Below, piece by piece: positions 16,845 to 26,017 of a stretch of DNA of 54,410 bases. Each line of letters opens with the position of its first letter. Positions within the stretch are counted from its first letter, which is position 1. This stretch comes from Acetatifactor sp. (GTDB taxonomy: Bacteria; Bacillota; Clostridia; Lachnospirales; Lachnospiraceae), in assembly GCA_022511385.1 (NCBI GenBank), contig JAFLRN010000014.1, positions 1-54,410 of the forward strand. The letters are read 5' to 3'. A model generated the notes under the pieces. The model was not told the DNA's origin. It did no database searches and was given only the letters and a program-made list of their open reading frames with translations. A program made the position numbers and the translations under genes.

Positions 16845-17321
16845 ATGAGCAAAGAAAAGAACAAAGACAAGACCAAGGATAAAGGCAAGGGCTTTATCGC
16901 AGAATTTAAGAAATTTATCATGCGCGGTAACGTGATGGACATGGCGGTCGGTGTGATCGTGGGCGGAGCCTTCACCTCCATCGTTACCTCTCTGAATCAG
17001 GATCTTTTGACCCCCATACTGGGGATTTTTGGCGGAACGGATTTCTCCGGCCTGTACCTGAAGATGGGAGAAGGCGAGGCCGCGCCCATCCTGTATTACG
17101 GAAACTTTATCACGGCTGTGATCAACTTCCTGATCACGGCGTTTGTGATCTTCCTGCTGTTAAAGGGGATCAATGCTATCAGCAGCAAGCTGAGCCATGA
17201 GGAGAAGGCGGCTCCCGCAGCACCCACCACAAAGAAATGTCCTTTCTGTAAGAGTGAGATTGCCATCGATGCCACCAGATGTCCTCACTGTACCTCACAG
17301 CTGGAGGAAGCAGGCCAGTAA
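16845..17321 (+). CDS. mscL: Large-conductance mechanosensitive channel MscL with C-terminal zinc ribbon
   Basis: MscL opens a wide pore under membrane tension to release osmolytes after hypo-osmotic shock. The N-terminal amphipathic helix (GFIAEFKKFIMRGNVMDMAVGVIVGGAF) and TM1 are clear, followed by a periplasmic loop and TM2 (FITAVINFLITAFVIFLLL). After a linker (KAAPAAPTT), the last 30 residues form a CPFC...CPHC zinc ribbon (CPFCKSEIAIDATRCPHC), not part of classical MscL. At 158 residues it is longer than the usual 130-150. ACAAGGGAG precedes the start. Confidence 0.93.
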   Translation: MSKEKNKDKTKDKGKGFIAEFKKFIMRGNVMDMAVGVIVGGAFTSIVTSLNQDLLTPILGIFGGTDFSGLYLKMGEGEAAPILYYGNFITAVINFLITAFVIFLLLKGINAISSKLSHEEKAAPAAPTTKKCPFCKSEIAIDATRCPHCTSQLEEAGQ

Positions 17322-17375
17322 GACAAACCCAGCCAGTAAGATAAACCCAGCCAGTAAGAGAAAACAGCTAGCAAG
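17312..17375 (+). repeat. Short tandem repeat across the mscL stop codon
   Basis: The unit GCCAGTAAGAYAAACCCA repeats about three times with an 18-bp period, then decays (GCTAGCAAGAG). The first unit contains the mscL stop TAA. The repeat fills most of the short gap before the lipoprotein gene. Confidence 0.75.
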
Positions 17376-17392
17376 AGCCACCCGGAGGGTAT

Positions 17393-18448
17393 ATGTCTTT
17401 GAAAATACGACAGAAGAAGTTCATAGGTACAGTTGCCCTTTTCCTTCTGGCAGTACTGTTGGCCGGCTGTGGAAAGACAGGTGAAAAGACACAGAATGCG
17501 GTGGCACTGATCAAGTCCTTTGATTATCAGGATGCACTTGCGGAGCTGGATGTGGCAGAGGAAGAGGGAGAGAATATCCGCCTGATCAACCGAGCCAGGG
17601 GAATTGCCTATATGGGGCTCACCCGGTATGCAGAGGCTATCGAATGTTTCCGGGCGGCGCTTTCCGGCAGCAACGGGTTGGTGGAAAACGTGGATTTCGA
17701 TCTGAATTACTATCTGGCTGCAGCCTACACCAAGGACGGTCAGTTCAGCCAGGCTGAGGAAACCTACAACGCCATTCTTGCCTTGCGTGAAAATGAAGTG
17801 GACGCCTATTTCCTGCGGGGAAACGTCAGGATGAACAGCTCCAATTTTGAGGGTGCCAAGGAGGATTTCGACCAGGCGCTGAAGATGGCGCCTGATGATT
17901 ATGACATGCTCATAGAAATATACCAGGTGCTGGAACATTTTGATCATTCCGATGTCGGTCAGGCATATCTCCAGGCTGCGCTGGATGCAGGGGGAAAGAA
18001 GATGGACAATTACGTCTCCGGCCGGATTTACTATTATCTCGGGGAGTATGAGAGGGCGTATCTGGCTCTGGAGCAAGCCAAGGAGAAGGGTGACGAGGAA
18101 AGTTATCTGTATTTGGGCCGGGCCTATGAAGCTACCGGAGATTACAATTATGCCGCCAATGTGTACAACAGTTACTTAAGCAGCCACGATGGAAGCGCAG
18201 AGCTGTACAACCAGCTGGGACTTTGTGAGATGGCGCGAGGGGACTACCAAAAAGCGCTGGAAGCCTTTCAGGCGGGCATGCAGCTTGAGGATACCCCAAT
18301 CCTGCAGACATTGTCCTTTAATGAGATTACGGCATATGAGCATCTTGGGGAGTACGAGAGGGCAGCAGCGCTCTTGAATAATTATCTGAACAACTATCCT
18401 GATGACACACAAGCCAGACGGGAATATGATTTTCTGAGTACGAGATAA
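17393..18448 (+). CDS. TPR-repeat lipoprotein
   Basis: The 351-residue protein has a type II signal peptide: KKFIGTVALFLLAVLLAGC, with the lipidated cysteine at about C26. It should be anchored on the outer face of the membrane. The rest is built from about eight tetratricopeptide repeats, for example NRARGIAYMGLTRYAEAIECF, DAYFLRGNVRMNSSNFEGAKEDF and LYNQLGLCEMARGDYQKALEAF. TPR arrays bind partner proteins; no catalytic domain is present. CGGAGGG lies just upstream of the start. The gene is 72 bp after mscL and may share its transcript. The partner is unknown. Confidence 0.88.
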   Translation: MSLKIRQKKFIGTVALFLLAVLLAGCGKTGEKTQNAVALIKSFDYQDALAELDVAEEEGENIRLINRARGIAYMGLTRYAEAIECFRAALSGSNGLVENVDFDLNYYLAAAYTKDGQFSQAEETYNAILALRENEVDAYFLRGNVRMNSSNFEGAKEDFDQALKMAPDDYDMLIEIYQVLEHFDHSDVGQAYLQAALDAGGKKMDNYVSGRIYYYLGEYERAYLALEQAKEKGDEESYLYLGRAYEATGDYNYAANVYNSYLSSHDGSAELYNQLGLCEMARGDYQKALEAFQAGMQLEDTPILQTLSFNEITAYEHLGEYERAAALLNNYLNNYPDDTQARREYDFLSTR

Positions 18449-18490
18449 GAAATAAATAAAGAAAATAATAAGTGTTATAAAAAAATAAGA

Positions 18491-18524
18491 AAAGCGCAGG
18501 TCAACTGTCTGTCCTGCGCTTTTT
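18491..18524. terminator. Bidirectional terminator between the TPR lipoprotein and XRE genes
   Basis: AAAGCGCAGG (18491-18500) pairs with CCTGCGCTTT (18513-18522), followed by TT on the plus strand and preceded by A-rich sequence that gives a U-run on the minus strand. It abuts the stop codon of the minus-strand XRE gene, so it serves both convergent transcripts. Confidence 0.8.
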
Positions 18525-18884
18525 GGTATTCTGATTTTCATGTTCCTGTCTGTAGCGCAAATACCGGGTGTATTCCATGAGATTGTCTATGGAACCGGTG
18601 CCGCAGGCGAGAACGGCATCTACTACATCAGACAGTGTATAATCCCTGTTCAGGCGCTGGTCCATTTTCTTTGATGTATAGCGGTAAGAAGTGCGGTTCA
18701 GGAGATAGTCGGTGGTCACATCGAAATAGTCCGCCAGCTTGCAAAGCGTATTCAGATCGGGAGAGTGAACTCCATTTTCATAATTGGAGATTGTGCCCGT
18801 TGAAAGCTGAAGATAAGCAGCCAGCTCTTTTTGTCCTATATTTTTCTCCTTGCGAAGCTCCATGAGAATTTTTCCTGTTTCCAT
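18501..18884 (-). CDS. XRE family transcriptional regulator
   Basis: The 127-residue protein has an N-terminal lambda-repressor-type helix-turn-helix (about residues 5-62): LMELRKEKNIGQKELAAYLQ, then STGTISNYENGVHSPDLNTLCKLADYFDVTTDYLL. The C-terminal half (about 60 residues) is helical and charged (KKMDQRLNRDYTLSDVVDAVLACG) and could mediate dimerisation or sensing. It is transcribed away from nrdD, about 320 bp apart. A role in nrdD control is possible but only suggested by position. Confidence 0.88.
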   Translation of the reverse strand: METGKILMELRKEKNIGQKELAAYLQLSTGTISNYENGVHSPDLNTLCKLADYFDVTTDYLLNRTSYRYTSKKMDQRLNRDYTLSDVVDAVLACGTGSIDNLMEYTRYLRYRQEHENQNTKKRRTDS

Positions 18885-19154
18885 GCCGTTACCCTTCCTC
18901 GATGTCGCAGTTTTGAAGTTAAGAACTATTTTATATGGTTTCTCCTTTTGTGAAATAATTATTTAGAAAGTGAATAAAAATAGTTGAATGTATCAGGCAT
19001 ATTTTAGATGAAGTAAATAATTCCCGAGTGTTCTCGCTGCTTTCTTATCTGATAAAATTTGTGGAATTATATCTTTTATATCTACATTTCAAAAAGCAAT
19101 ATACAATATGTTATGGCCTGATGAAAAAAGAACCACCATATCTTGTATACATCG
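18885..19154. other. AT-rich intergenic region, no gene seen
   Basis: The roughly 350 bp between the divergent XRE and nrdD genes are AT-rich and hold no credible coding frame. The only feature I can support is the nrdD promoter at its right end. No clear NrdR box pair was recognised by eye. Confidence 0.5.
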
Positions 19155-19183
19155 TTGACTTTTCTCTGTTAAAATGATATGAT
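19155..19183 (+). promoter_or_regulatory. Promoter of nrdD
   Basis: TTGACT (19155-19160), a 17-bp spacer and TATGAT (19178-19183) form a near-consensus promoter. Transcription would begin near 19190, which favours the ATG at 19241 over that at 19202. Confidence 0.65.
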
Positions 19184-19240
19184 AGATAGCAAAGGTGTCC
19201 TATGTCAAATATTTACAGAAGGAAAGGTAAGAAGGGAATT

Positions 19241-21631
19241 ATGCAGGTTATCAAAAGAAACGGTGAAAGAGCGGACTTTACACTGACCAAGATCAATGAC
19301 GCCATTATGAAAGCGTTCACAGCCACACAGATGAACTACACGAATGATATCATCGACCTGCTGGCGCTGCGGGTGACCGCAGACTTCCAGGACAAGGTGA
19401 AGGACGGCGGCATCCAGGTGGAGGATATTCAGGACAGTGTGGAGAAGGTGCTTGGACAAGCCGGTTACGAGGAAGTGGCTAAGGCTTATATCCTCTATCG
19501 GAAGCAGAGAGAAAAGATGCGCACCATGACATCTACGATCCTGGATTACAAGGATGTTGTGAACAGTTATGTGAAGGTGGAGGATTGGCGCGTTAAGGAA
19601 AATTCCACTGTGACTTATTCCGTGGGTGGTTTGATTTTGAGCAACTCCGGCGCTGTGACCGCGAATTACTGGCTTTCCGAGATTTATGACCAGGAGATTG
19701 CCGACGCTCACAGGAACGCGGATATCCATATCCATGACCTGTCCATGCTTACCGGCTACTGTGCAGGCTGGTCCTTAAAGCAGCTGATCAAGGAGGGACT
19801 GGGCGGCATCACCGGGAAAATCACCTCAGCCCCTGCCAAGCATCTTTCCGTTCTGTGCAACCAGATGGTAAATTTCCTCGGGATCATGCAGAACGAGTGG
19901 GCCGGAGCCCAGGCATTCTCTTCCTTTGACACCTATCTGGCGCCTTTTGTAAAGGTGGACAACTTAAGCTACTACGAGGTAAAGAAGTGCATCGAAGCGT
20001 TTATCTACGGTGTGAACACCCCCAGCCGCTGGGGTACCCAGGCTCCTTTCTCCAACATTACGCTGGACTGGACCGTGCCTGACGATCTGGCGGAGCTGCC
20101 CGCTATTGTTGGCGGCGAAGAAATGCCCTTCAAATACAAGGACTGCAAGAAGGAAATGGACATGGTCAACAAGGCGTTTATCGAGACCATGATCGAGGGG
20201 GATTCCAACGGCAGAGGCTTCCAATATCCCATTCCCACTTATTCCATAACCAGGGATTTTGACTGGTCTGACACGGAGAACAACAGACTGCTCTTTGAAA
20301 TGACGGCGAAGTACGGCACTCCTTACTTCTCCAACTATATCAATTCCGATATGCAGCCCAGCGACGTGCGCAGCATGTGCTGCCGTCTGCGGCTGGATCT
20401 GAGAGAGTTAAGGAAGAAGACCGGCGGTTTCTTCGGCTCCGGTGAAAGCACAGGAAGCGTGGGTGTTGTCACCATCAACCTTCCGAGGATCGCGTATATG
20501 TCAGCCAGCAAGGATGAGTTTTACGCGAGGTTGAACCATATGATGGATGTGGCGGCCCGTTCTTTGAAGATTAAGAGAGGTGTCATCACAAAGCTGCTGG
20601 ACGAGGGATTGTATCCCTATACCAAGAGGTATCTGGGCTCCTTTGACAACCATTTCTCCACCATCGGTCTGGTGGGCATGAATGAGGTGGGGCTGAATGC
20701 CAATTGGCTGCGAGCTGATATGACAAGCGAGAAGACCCAGGAATTTGCCCGGGAAGTGCTGAACCATATGCGGAACCGTCTCTCCGATTATCAGGAACAG
20801 TATGGCGATCTGTATAACCTGGAGGCAACCCCTGCGGAGAGTACCGCCTATCGTCTGGCAAAGCATGACAGGAAACAGTTCCCTGCCATCAAGACCGCGG
20901 GTAAGCCGGGAGATACCCCTTATTATACGAATTCTTCCCATCTGCCGGTGGATTTCACCACAGACATTTTTGATGCTCTGGATATCCAGGACGAGCTGCA
21001 GACCCTTTACACCTCCGGAACGGTATTCCATGCTTTCCTGGGTGAGAAGCTGCCCGACTGGAAGGCTGCGGCGTCTCTGGTGCGCACCATTGCAAACAAC
21101 TATAAACTGCCCTATTATACGTTGTCCCCAACCTATTCTATCTGCCGGGATCACGGCTACCTGGCAGGTGAGATGAAGACCTGTCCTCACTGCGGAGCAA
21201 AGACGGAAGTTTACAGCCGCATCACCGGTTATTACCGCCCGGTGCAGAACTGGAACGATGGCAAGCTGCAGGAGTATGAAAACCGCACCGAGTATGACGT
21301 GGCGAACTCCATGTTGAAGCGTCCCGCCAGAAGCGTTGTGACTCTTTCTAATTTTGCGGAGGATGTGGAGGTCAATGTGGAGCAGCCTCATAATGTGAGA
21401 TATTTGTTTACGACCAAGACCTGCCCCAACTGCAAGCTGGCCAAGGAGTATTTGAACGGCGTGAATTATTTAGCCATTGATGCGGAGGAGAATATGGAGC
21501 TGGCCACAAGATATGGCATCATGCAGGCTCCCACGCTGTTGGTTGTGGATGGGGACAAGCACAGGAAATATGTGAATGTTTCCAACATTAAGAAGTATGT
21601 GGACAGCCTGACGGCGGTAACATTGTCCTAA
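19241..21631 (+). CDS. nrdD: Anaerobic (class III) ribonucleoside-triphosphate reductase with fused C-terminal redoxin domain
   Basis: This glycyl-radical enzyme reduces ribonucleotides to deoxyribonucleotides without oxygen. ATG 19241 (MQVIKRNGERADFTLTKIN) follows AAGAAGGG; an ATG at 19202 would add 13 residues. Of 796 residues, about 1-90 are the allosteric ATP-cone, then the ten-stranded barrel. The glycyl-radical site is Gly663 in SRITGYYRPVQNWNDGK, next to a Cys-rich zinc region (CRDHGYLAGEMKTCPHCG). The last 75 residues form a thioredoxin-like domain with CPNC (about C728/C731), probably the built-in electron donor. The activase gene nrdG is not adjacent on either side. Confidence 0.95.
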   Translation: MQVIKRNGERADFTLTKINDAIMKAFTATQMNYTNDIIDLLALRVTADFQDKVKDGGIQVEDIQDSVEKVLGQAGYEEVAKAYILYRKQREKMRTMTSTILDYKDVVNSYVKVEDWRVKENSTVTYSVGGLILSNSGAVTANYWLSEIYDQEIADAHRNADIHIHDLSMLTGYCAGWSLKQLIKEGLGGITGKITSAPAKHLSVLCNQMVNFLGIMQNEWAGAQAFSSFDTYLAPFVKVDNLSYYEVKKCIEAFIYGVNTPSRWGTQAPFSNITLDWTVPDDLAELPAIVGGEEMPFKYKDCKKEMDMVNKAFIETMIEGDSNGRGFQYPIPTYSITRDFDWSDTENNRLLFEMTAKYGTPYFSNYINSDMQPSDVRSMCCRLRLDLRELRKKTGGFFGSGESTGSVGVVTINLPRIAYMSASKDEFYARLNHMMDVAARSLKIKRGVITKLLDEGLYPYTKRYLGSFDNHFSTIGLVGMNEVGLNANWLRADMTSEKTQEFAREVLNHMRNRLSDYQEQYGDLYNLEATPAESTAYRLAKHDRKQFPAIKTAGKPGDTPYYTNSSHLPVDFTTDIFDALDIQDELQTLYTSGTVFHAFLGEKLPDWKAAASLVRTIANNYKLPYYTLSPTYSICRDHGYLAGEMKTCPHCGAKTEVYSRITGYYRPVQNWNDGKLQEYENRTEYDVANSMLKRPARSVVTLSNFAEDVEVNVEQPHNVRYLFTTKTCPNCKLAKEYLNGVNYLAIDAEENMELATRYGIMQAPTLLVVDGDKHRKYVNVSNIKKYVDSLTAVTLS

Positions 21632-21659
21632 TGTAGCTGATGAATTGAAGGAGAAGATG

Positions 21660-21695
21660 AAGGTGCTCAATCTGATAAAGACTGAGCACCTTTTT
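21660..21695 (+). terminator. Terminator of nrdD
   Basis: AGGTGCTCA (21661-21669) pairs with TGAGCACCT (21683-21691), then TTTTTG. Confidence 0.85.
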
Positions 21696-21711
21696 GTTGT
21701 GCGTACAATAA

Positions 21712-21740
21712 AAACTGCCCAGCTGCTGGCCGGGCAGTTT
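21712..21740 (-). terminator. Terminator of the hydrogenase-like chemoreceptor gene
   Basis: AAACTGCCC (21712-21720) pairs with GGGCAGTTT (21732-21740). Read on the minus strand it is followed by TTTTATTG. It lies 27 bp past the stop of the minus-strand gene. Confidence 0.8.
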
Positions 21741-21766
21741 CCTATGCGTATTGCATTTTCTATGTA

Positions 21767-23719
21767 TTAGATGTTTTCTAAGACATGCAGCTTTTCCTTG
21801 ATACTGTTTGCTGTCTGTAGTACCAAAGCGACGGAAGCAGCAATCTCTTCGGTGGAAGCTGCCAGATTCTGGGTTCTTCCGTTCACGGCGGTAATTGTCT
21901 CCCGCAGCGTATTGGTATCTGAAATGATCCGGGTGATGGCATCCATGATCCTGCTCTGGCTCTCGTTGCTTCGATTTGCGGTTTCACTGGAGCTGGCAGC
22001 CAGACTGTTAATCTCGCTCGCAACCACAGCGAAGCCTCTTCCGGCATCTCCTGCACGGGCAGCCTCAATGCTGGCATTCAACGCGAGCAGGTTGGTCTGG
22101 TTGGCAATGCTTACCACCTCGTTGTTGTTGTTCCCCAGCTCTTGCAGGATGTCTCTGATGGAATCCATGGCCTTTGCCAGATCCTCACAAAAGCTGGTGA
22201 CTTGTACGATATCACCGGAAATACCGGTACTCTCGGTGGCGTTGTTTTCGTTGCCGGAAGCCATGTCGTCCACGGAATGATATAAACTTGTGAACTCGTC
22301 GTTGATTTCACGGAGCGTCTCGAGGATAAGATCCTTTTGACCCTGAATATTAACCTTTTCTGCATCAAGCTGTTCTGCCAGCTGCTGGGATTCTTCGCCC
22401 TGAATCTCCACCTCTTTTTTGATATAGTAAATACAGTTTTCCTTGCGGCTGAAGCCGTTGTGGATAGCTTCTGCCATCTGCGAACAGGAATCGTAACCGC
22501 AGCAGGAGCAGTTGATGTTCCTTTCTTCTTTGGTAAATTTTTTCATTTCCGCAAAGATAGCCGCTTCCTGAGACGGTGTAAGAGTCGAAACCTTGCACTC
22601 TGCAGAGCGGTCTGTGTATTTCCTCAGGTAATCGTTCAGGTTCAGTTGGCTGAACTGTTTGTTCAGCTGCTTCAGACGCTTCGCGGGAGAAAGCTTTTTG
22701 GACCATGCGCTGCCCCCGCTGTTTTTCTTGGAGGCTTCCCTGATCCGAAGCAGATTGCACAGCACTTCGTCATTGTCCGCCTTGTCGGCATCGCAGCCAG
22801 TGCCGTAAATACAACCGGAACTACAGTTCAGAGCGTCGATAAACAGGTAAGGCGTCTGGTTGTTTGCTATGCGCCTCTTGTTTTCCTCCAGGAAATGGTA
22901 CATGTGCTTTTCGCCCTCTATCTGGCGGATGAAGACACTCTCGCCCAGGAACCAGTACACATTTTCCTTCAGACCGCCGGGCATGGGATAGATGGAACCC
23001 AGACCGTATTCGATCTCATCGGACCTGAGGGAACCGCGAACATTATTTTTCTGCACATAATCCATCAGATGGTTGAAGGTTACATTGTAGGTGACAATAC
23101 CCTGGTTGTTCGGGTCGTCGATCTCAAGCTTCTTTGCAATACAGGGGCTGATAAAAGCAAGCTTGTCTGTGATCCTCATGGTCTTACGCGCATAGATTGC
23201 GGCGCACATCATAGGGCTCTGCACGGGAAACAGCTTTGGGATCAGCTCTGGTGTGTAATGCTCAATATAGCGAACAACAGCGGGGCAGGGCTGGGAAATG
23301 CCGCCCAGGAAATTGTTCTTTTGAACATAGTTCAGATATCCCCAGGTGGTGATATCAGCTCCGAAGGACACGCTGATCATGCGATTGACGCCCAAAGCCT
23401 TCAAGCCGCCCAGCACGGATTCGTACTCGTTAGGGTAGTTTGCCTTGAATGCGGGAGCGATCAAAATTGAAATCTTTTCTCCTGCCTTCAGATCTGCGAA
23501 AAAACGTTCGGTGTCGTCGTGATACTCTCTGGCATTATGTTCACACACATCGAAACAAGCTCCACAGGCCACGCAGCGGTTACCGTTAACGTCAATCCGA
23601 GTGCTGCCATCAGGAGCATCGGCGGTCACATTGGCACCTTCACAGCTGCACACGCGGATACATTTGTTGCATCCGATGCACTTGTCATTCGTGTAAACCA
23701 ATGATGTTGTATTTGCCAT
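21767..23719 (-). CDS. Soluble chemoreceptor with ferredoxin and FeFe-hydrogenase-like sensor domains
   Basis: The 650-residue cytosolic protein starts at [11 protein letters not shown] (AAAGGAGG upstream). The N-terminus has two 4Fe-4S motifs ([11 protein letters not shown] and [11 protein letters not shown]). Residues of about 70-370 resemble the FeFe-hydrogenase H-cluster domain, but the loops are altered: QPCPA for TSCCP, SPCIAKK for MPCxxK, and [12 protein letters not shown] for ACxxGCxxGGG. The four cluster-binding cysteines are kept, while the proton-transfer Cys is Pro. A further Fe-S motif (CSCCGYDSC) follows. The C-terminus is an MCP signalling hairpin with [19 protein letters not shown]. 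It has no membrane segment. It likely senses H2 or redox state and signals to CheA. Confidence 0.88.
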   Translation of the reverse strand: MANTTSLVYTNDKCIGCNKCIRVCSCEGANVTADAPDGSTRIDVNGNRCVACGACFDVCEHNAREYHDDTERFFADLKAGEKISILIAPAFKANYPNEYESVLGGLKALGVNRMISVSFGADITTWGYLNYVQKNNFLGGISQPCPAVVRYIEHYTPELIPKLFPVQSPMMCAAIYARKTMRITDKLAFISPCIAKKLEIDDPNNQGIVTYNVTFNHLMDYVQKNNVRGSLRSDEIEYGLGSIYPMPGGLKENVYWFLGESVFIRQIEGEKHMYHFLEENKRRIANNQTPYLFIDALNCSSGCIYGTGCDADKADNDEVLCNLLRIREASKKNSGGSAWSKKLSPAKRLKQLNKQFSQLNLNDYLRKYTDRSAECKVSTLTPSQEAAIFAEMKKFTKEERNINCSCCGYDSCSQMAEAIHNGFSRKENCIYYIKKEVEIQGEESQQLAEQLDAEKVNIQGQKDLILETLREINDEFTSLYHSVDDMASGNENNATESTGISGDIVQVTSFCEDLAKAMDSIRDILQELGNNNNEVVSIANQTNLLALNASIEAARAGDAGRGFAVVASEINSLAASSSETANRSNESQSRIMDAITRIISDTNTLRETITAVNGRTQNLAASTEEIAASVALVLQTANSIKEKLHVLENI

Positions 23720-23996
23720 CTTGATAAGTTCCTCCTTTGCAAGATATGTAAACATACAGGTAAGATTATTGTACAACAAAAAGGCTGTAAGCACAAGAAA
23801 AAATACAAAAAGTACAAAATAAATTAGTATGTTTGGAAAATTTTAGTGGAAATCACCAAAAATAACTGTGGATAGAAGTATAGACAGTTGCGAAAAGGCA
23901 TCTTCTATGGTAAAATTTTCCCAATATGATCACAAAAAAGCCATGGAGTGGCTCAATGGATGAAAGATGGCGAAAGTGGCTGCAGTGAGAGGAAAT

Positions 23997-24470
23997 ATGG
24001 AGATCAGAAGAGCGGATAAAAGGGATTTGGAAGGTGTTGACAGTCTGCTGGAGCAGGTGTGTATGGTGCATCATAAGGGAAGGCCGGATCTGTTTCAGGG
24101 CAACCATAACCGCAAGTACTCGGACCGGCAGCTGACAGAGATGTTTACTGATGACAGCCGGCCCATCTTTGTGGCGGTGGACGGAGAACAGAAGGTGCTT
24201 GGCTATGCTTTCTGTATCTTGCAGGAGCATTCAAACGACAATGTGCTGACTGATATAAAGACACTGTATATTGACGATCTGTGTGTGGATGAGAAAATAC
24301 GCGGACAGCATATCGGCAGTTCGCTGTATGAATATGTGCTGCAGTATGCCAGGGAGCAGGGCTGTTACAACGTAACGCTGAATGTGTGGACATGCAACCC
24401 GCCGGCGATGAGATTTTATGAAAAATGCGGGATGAAGCCACAGAAGATCGGAATGGAAACCATTCTGTAG
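23997..24470 (+). CDS. GNAT family N-acetyltransferase
   Basis: The start at 23997 (MEIRRADKRDL) follows AGAGGAAAT. The 157-residue protein has the GNAT fold: an N-terminal RRADKRDLEGVDSLL, a strand with VFVAVDG-type residues and VLGYAFC. The acetyl-CoA loop is LCVDEKIRGQHIGSSLYEYV (R/Q-x-x-G-I-G), and the C-terminus NPPAMRFYEKCGM is typical. It transfers an acetyl group to an unknown amine. It ends 14 bp before the GH26-like gene, so the two are probably co-transcribed. A possible promoter TTGCGA-17-TAAAAT lies at 23888-23916. Confidence 0.9.
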   Translation: MEIRRADKRDLEGVDSLLEQVCMVHHKGRPDLFQGNHNRKYSDRQLTEMFTDDSRPIFVAVDGEQKVLGYAFCILQEHSNDNVLTDIKTLYIDDLCVDEKIRGQHIGSSLYEYVLQYAREQGCYNVTLNVWTCNPPAMRFYEKCGMKPQKIGMETIL

Positions 24471-24484
24471 GGAAGGAGACAGTT

Positions 24485-25924
24485 ATGAGCGAATGGAAGG
24501 CGTATTCCCTTCATATGGGAAAAGCAAAATGTGCGGTGGACTTAGGAGACGGGTCCGAGCGCGGAGAGTATGTCAATCAGGATTATATCCTGCACACGTT
24601 GGGAAGACCCCATCGCAGCATCAGCCTGATGTACTGCTATTATCCTCTGGACGAGGGCTGGCCGGGGCGGGCTAGTGTTGTCCATGCAAGACCTGACGTG
24701 GCGTTTGCGTGGGATTATCCCTATGATGACTACTTTACCTACAAGGGGGGATTGAACGGCAATACAGAAGGCGAACCCTTCAACTATATGCGGGATGTGC
24801 GCAGACATGGGCAGGATGTGACGCTTACGCTGACAGTCGATCCCCATGTATCGGATGAGCATCTGATCGCCATTGCTAAGGACCTGCGCCCATTTGGACG
24901 TATCATGCTTCGTGTCAACCACGAATGTACCGGAAACTGGTTCTGCTTTACAAAGCGGAGCACCTATAAGGAGATTGCAGAGTTCTACAGCCATTTCTGT
25001 GGGATTCTGAAAGAGTATGCGCCCAATGTACAGACCATTCTGTGCACAGGCGGCGTGGACGAGGGCAAGACGGAAATCGAGATGGAGGAGTATTTTGCTC
25101 AGGCAGTCCGGGATACGGATATGTGGTCCATCGACAAGTATTTTGCCCTGCATTGGGGCTGGCCCTATGATGTTGCAGAGCGGGGCGGCACCTCTCATTC
25201 CCGTGGAAACATACGCGATATCTTCCAGTACACAAAGCGGTCCTATGACCGTTTCAAGGAGCTGTGCGGTGGCGTGGAAAAGCCCATGATGATGAGCGAG
25301 CTGAACGCGGACGGAGACGTGACGGGACCTTATGAGCAGGCGGCCATGGTAAAGGAATTCTGCGATATGCTGAAGGAGGAAAATGCCACCTGGTTTACAA
25401 GCTTTTCCATGTATCAGTTCCGCGACAGGGGAAGATTAGGACTGGAGATTGAGGATCCCAACAACGCTGAGGTGGGCATTCCCCAGCCTCTGCTTACCAC
25501 TTATAAAGAAATCATTCACGACGATTATTTCAAGCCGGAAATGACCCAGGGAGAAGAGGTCGCTCTCCCTGTGACGCTTCGCTGGGGCGGCGCGGAGGAT
25601 GCGGACGGACTGGCAATTCCGCTGCATTTTGACTCCAATCCTCATTTCTGCGAGGTTGTTTTTGAGGATGATTCCAACCTGATGCTGGAGCTGAACGGCA
25701 GATGGTTCTATAAGTCCCCTCAGGCGAAGACTATCGACCTGATGAGCGCCTTTTATGAGAAGCCGCTCACCGGACCCTGCGACATGACGCTGAAGCTGTT
25801 TGCACCTCCTGCCAGCGGGGAGAATGACCTTAGCGTGGAGGATGGACTTATGAACAGCTATACTACTATCAGTGCGTTGCCCAAGATCAGGATACGGTTT
25901 GAGCCGGTGGAACTGGCGAAATGA
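24485..25924 (+). CDS. Putative glycoside hydrolase, GH26-like
   Basis: The 479-residue protein (start at 24485, GGAAGGAG site) looks like a (beta/alpha)8 hydrolase. LRVNHECTGNWF, with Glu147 after Asn-His, resembles the acid/base strand of GH26 beta-mannanases. MMMSELNADGD, with Glu272, resembles the nucleophile strand. Another family-like element is IDKYFALHWGWPYD. The last 120 residues are beta-rich and could be an accessory domain. There is no signal peptide, so it would act on imported oligosaccharide. The family call is tentative; I rely on the two glutamate motifs and their spacing only. Confidence 0.6.
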   Translation: MSEWKAYSLHMGKAKCAVDLGDGSERGEYVNQDYILHTLGRPHRSISLMYCYYPLDEGWPGRASVVHARPDVAFAWDYPYDDYFTYKGGLNGNTEGEPFNYMRDVRRHGQDVTLTLTVDPHVSDEHLIAIAKDLRPFGRIMLRVNHECTGNWFCFTKRSTYKEIAEFYSHFCGILKEYAPNVQTILCTGGVDEGKTEIEMEEYFAQAVRDTDMWSIDKYFALHWGWPYDVAERGGTSHSRGNIRDIFQYTKRSYDRFKELCGGVEKPMMMSELNADGDVTGPYEQAAMVKEFCDMLKEENATWFTSFSMYQFRDRGRLGLEIEDPNNAEVGIPQPLLTTYKEIIHDDYFKPEMTQGEEVALPVTLRWGGAEDADGLAIPLHFDSNPHFCEVVFEDDSNLMLELNGRWFYKSPQAKTIDLMSAFYEKPLTGPCDMTLKLFAPPASGENDLSVEDGLMNSYTTISALPKIRIRFEPVELAK

Positions 25925-26017
25925 TCGGTGAAACAGGGATAAGTTGACAGGCAGTAGCGTAAAGAATTGCACTGTGATAAACAGACAGGCAGTAATGCTG
26001 GAATGGAGAAGGAAATC

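Noticed and set aside
16652..16882. Short arginine-rich frame in the palindromic region before mscL
   Set aside because: It is produced by the GC-rich inverted repeats and overlaps the start of mscL; no ribosome binding site.
18885..19154. NrdR box pair upstream of nrdD
   Set aside because: I looked for paired ACACWATATATTGTGT-like boxes and found none convincing; a profile search would decide.
22337..23470. Long plus-strand reading frame opposite the hydrogenase-like gene
   Set aside because: No ribosome binding site and no protein-like motif; the minus strand encodes an obvious multi-domain protein with Fe-S and MCP motifs.
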